A DNA stretch of 8,042 bases from an uncultured Lachnospiraceae bacterium (GTDB taxonomy: Bacteria; Bacillota_A; Clostridia; Lachnospirales; Lachnospiraceae). How positions within the stretch are numbered: position 1 is the stretch's first letter; every line of letters begins with the position of its first letter. Location: assembly GCA_946410365.1 (NCBI GenBank), contig CAMKAA010000034.1:1-8042 (forward strand), read 5' to 3'. Below, in pieces: positions 6,417 to 8,042 of this stretch. Made by a program: the position numbers and the translations under genes. The notes beneath the pieces are model-generated. The model did not search any database and had not been told where the DNA came from. It saw only the letters and a program-made list of their open reading frames with translations.

Positions 6417-7775
6417 ATGAAAACAATAACGAAGGGGAAAATGTGGTGTTTCGCAATAGGACAGTTCGGATGGTCGCTGCTGTCGGCGCTGATAACGAAC
6501 TGGCTGGTCTACTTCTACCAGCCGGATGCGGATTCCATCGCGGCAGGACAGACACTGTTCATCCCGCAGGGACGTGTGATCTTCGGCATTGCGACAGTCA
6601 TCGGCGGTATTGCGGCTCTGGGAAGAGTATTCGACGCCGTAACAGACCCTATGATCGCCAACCTTTCTGATCGATCTACAAATCCTAAGGGGCGAAGGAT
6701 TCCTTTCATGCAGAAGATCGCGATTCCTTTCGCGCTGATCACGGTCCTCGTTTTCTGGGCGCCGGTGAACGCGATCTCCACCGTGAACTGCATTTGGCTA
6801 CTGGTCACGCTGCTCCTGTTTTATCTGTTCATGACGACCTACTGCACGCCGTATAACGCGCTGATCTCTGAGCTGGGAACCACACAGGACACCCGCATTA
6901 GTATTTCGACCTATATCTCTGTGACATTCCTTCTGGGATCTGCCATCGGCTATGCCGCTCCCTTCATCTGGGGCGCTTTGGAACCTTCCATGGGCAGAGT
7001 CACGGCCATCAGGATCACATTCGCGATCCTGGCGATAATCGGCCTGATCGCTCTTTTGGTTCCCACCTTTACCATCAATGAGAAAGAGTATGTGCACACC
7101 GTTCCTTCGAATGACGACGCGTTCACTTCTCTGATCAAGACCTTCAAGAACCCCGACTTCCGCATTTTTGTCGGCAGCGACGTCCTCTATTTCCTGGGAC
7201 TTACGATCTTTCAGACGGGACTTCCCTTCTTCATCACATCACTGATGAAGCTGCCGGAGACCTTCACAACGATTCTTTATGTCGCTATGACACTTCTGTC
7301 CTTTGCATGCTATATGCCGGTCAATGCGCTGGCACACCGCATGAACAAGAAGAAACTGGTCCTGATCGGTTTTGCAGGCCTGGCGATCGTGTATCTGATC
7401 ACCGCAGTATCCGGCCTCATGGGCGGTTCCGGCCTGGTATTCGGCATCATAATTGTCTGTGCGGCAGCCTTCCCTATGGCGATCCTCGGAATCCTTCCCC
7501 AGGCGATCGTCGCGGATATCGCGGAGGCTGACGCGGTTGTAACGGGAGAGAACCGCGAGGGCATGTTCTTCGCGGCGAGAACATTCGCATTCAAATTCGG
7601 CCAAAGTATTGCGATGCTGGTGTTCACCGCTTTCGCCAGTATTGGAACCGAGACGGGGCTTGGCTACCGGATCGCGGCAGTCTCCGCAGCGGTGATCTGT
7701 CTCGCGGGAGCTCTGATCCTGTCCCGCTATAACGAAGAGAAGATTTTGGGTATCATCGTACCGGACAAGAAGTAA
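6417..7775 (+). CDS. GPH-family (MelB-like) MFS sugar:cation symporter
   Basis: A 452-residue, roughly 12-segment inner-membrane protein of the glycoside-pentoside-hexuronide:cation symporter family, importing a sugar, glycoside or uronide with Na+ or H+. The family signature is F-D-A-V-T-D-P at 72-78 followed by N-L-S-D-R-S at 82-87 and K-G-R-R-I-P at 91-96. D73 and D77 match in spacing the two aspartates (D55 and D59) that coordinate the cation in Salmonella MelB, so cation coupling is likely retained. A second-half loop motif, E-A-D-A-V-V-T-G-E-N-R-E-G-M-F, lies at about 368-382, also typical of GPH proteins. AGGAG (6405-6409) lies seven bases before the ATG. The substrate cannot be told from sequence. 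A GntR regulator starts 18 bases downstream, as is common for sugar-uptake loci; a glycosidase or kinase would be expected beyond the window. Transcription may read through from gltS or begin in the 6330-6416 gap. Confidence 0.92.
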   Translation: MKTITKGKMWCFAIGQFGWSLLSALITNWLVYFYQPDADSIAAGQTLFIPQGRVIFGIATVIGGIAALGRVFDAVTDPMIANLSDRSTNPKGRRIPFMQKIAIPFALITVLVFWAPVNAISTVNCIWLLVTLLLFYLFMTTYCTPYNALISELGTTQDTRISISTYISVTFLLGSAIGYAAPFIWGALEPSMGRVTAIRITFAILAIIGLIALLVPTFTINEKEYVHTVPSNDDAFTSLIKTFKNPDFRIFVGSDVLYFLGLTIFQTGLPFFITSLMKLPETFTTILYVAMTLLSFACYMPVNALAHRMNKKKLVLIGFAGLAIVYLITAVSGLMGGSGLVFGIIIVCAAAFPMAILGILPQAIVADIAEADAVVTGENREGMFFAARTFAFKFGQSIAMLVFTAFASIGTETGLGYRIAAVSAAVICLAGALILSRYNEEKILGIIVPDKK

Positions 7776-7793
7776 GACCGGAGGTAAAACATT

Positions 7794-8042
7794 ATGCCTG
7801 CTCAGAAGTACACAGCTATTTATGAGGACCTGAAAAAAAGATTGAAGAGGGCCTCTATGCTCCGCAGTCGGTGCTCCCCTCGGAGAATATCCTGACAACG
7901 CGGTATGGCGTGTCCAGGAACACGATCCGCCGCGCGATCGCTCAGCTTGCGGATGAGAGCTATGTGCAGAGCATTCACGGCAAAGGCGTCGTTGTGATCT
8001 ATCGGAAGGCGCAGGCCAATATGTTTTCCTTCGACGTGATCG
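7794..8042 (+). pseudogene. GntR-family regulator, N-terminal DNA-binding domain, frameshifted and cut by window edge
   Basis: From ATG 7794, eight bases after GGAGGT (7780-7785), the frame reads M-P-A-Q-K-Y-T-A-I-Y-E-D-L-K-K and then runs to a TGA at 7893-7895 after only 33 residues. Reading the same DNA one base back from 7838 restores a standard GntR winged helix-turn-helix to the end of the window: K-I-E-E-G-L-Y, L-P-S-E-N at 28-32, Y-G-V-S-R-N-T-I-R-R-A at 38-48 and H-G-K-G-V-V-V at 62-68 (conceptual numbering). The shift maps to a run of seven A (7833-7839); one more A would repair it. It is therefore a one-base deletion, a sequencing or assembly error, or a slippage site. The form of the wing suggests the HutC/TreR type with a C-terminal ligand (UTRA) domain, which is outside the window. 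It likely controls the adjacent symporter locus in response to a sugar. The type 'pseudogene' reflects the sequence as given; the gene may be intact in the organism. Confidence 0.8.
7833..7839 (+). other. A7 homopolymer at the GntR frame break
   Basis: Seven A in a row (within CTG-AAAAAAA-G) lie at the exact point where the zero frame stops coding for the GntR domain and the -1 frame takes over. Such runs are known sites of replication, transcription and sequencing slippage. Confidence 0.85.

Noticed and set aside
7239..7898. 219-codon open frame on the - strand at the 3' end
   Set aside because: It is antisense to the GPH symporter, low in recognisable motifs and has no ribosome binding site that I can support.

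Overview
The window reads as chromosomal DNA of a low-to-mid-GC Firmicute, most likely a Clostridia/Lachnospiraceae-type anaerobe. The evidence is the class III fructose-1,6-bisphosphatase (a Firmicutes-typical enzyme), strong AAGGAGG ribosome binding sites, compact intrinsic terminators, and the mix of NhaC, TAXI and GPH transporters. The taxon is inferred, not proven. All genes lie on the + strand.

Layout: (1) 1-1803, the 3' part of a class III fructose-1,6-bisphosphatase gene (its first tens of codons are outside the window), closed by a terminator at 1846-1880. (2) An extended -10 promoter at 1882-1890 drives a two-gene unit, 1942-3770: an NhaC-family Na+/H+ antiporter-like protein and a small HD-domain phosphohydrolase, closed by a terminator at 3785-3818. 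(3) A probable third unit begins near 3841: a TAXI-type solute-binding lipoprotein (3940-4908), a GltS-family sodium/glutamate symporter (4921-6114) and a 64-residue protein of unknown function (6135-6329) carrying two copies of a D-N-V-A-[VI]-P-E-I-H motif. (4) After an 87-base gap that holds a near-perfect 22-bp-stem inverted repeat come a GPH-family (MelB-like) cation:sugar symporter (6417-7775) and the start of a GntR-family regulator (7794 to the window end), whose reading frame is broken at a run of seven A.

How the genes may work together: the most unusual arrangement is the TAXI lipoprotein. It normally feeds a TRAP membrane permease, but here it sits 12 bases upstream of a GltS-type single-component symporter, with no TRAP permease in the window. 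With the small repeat-containing protein behind it, this could be a binding-protein-assisted glutamate-type uptake system built from parts of two families. The GPH symporter and GntR regulator look like the front of a separate carbohydrate-uptake locus continuing past the window. No RNA genes, insertion sequences, CRISPR arrays or phage genes were seen.
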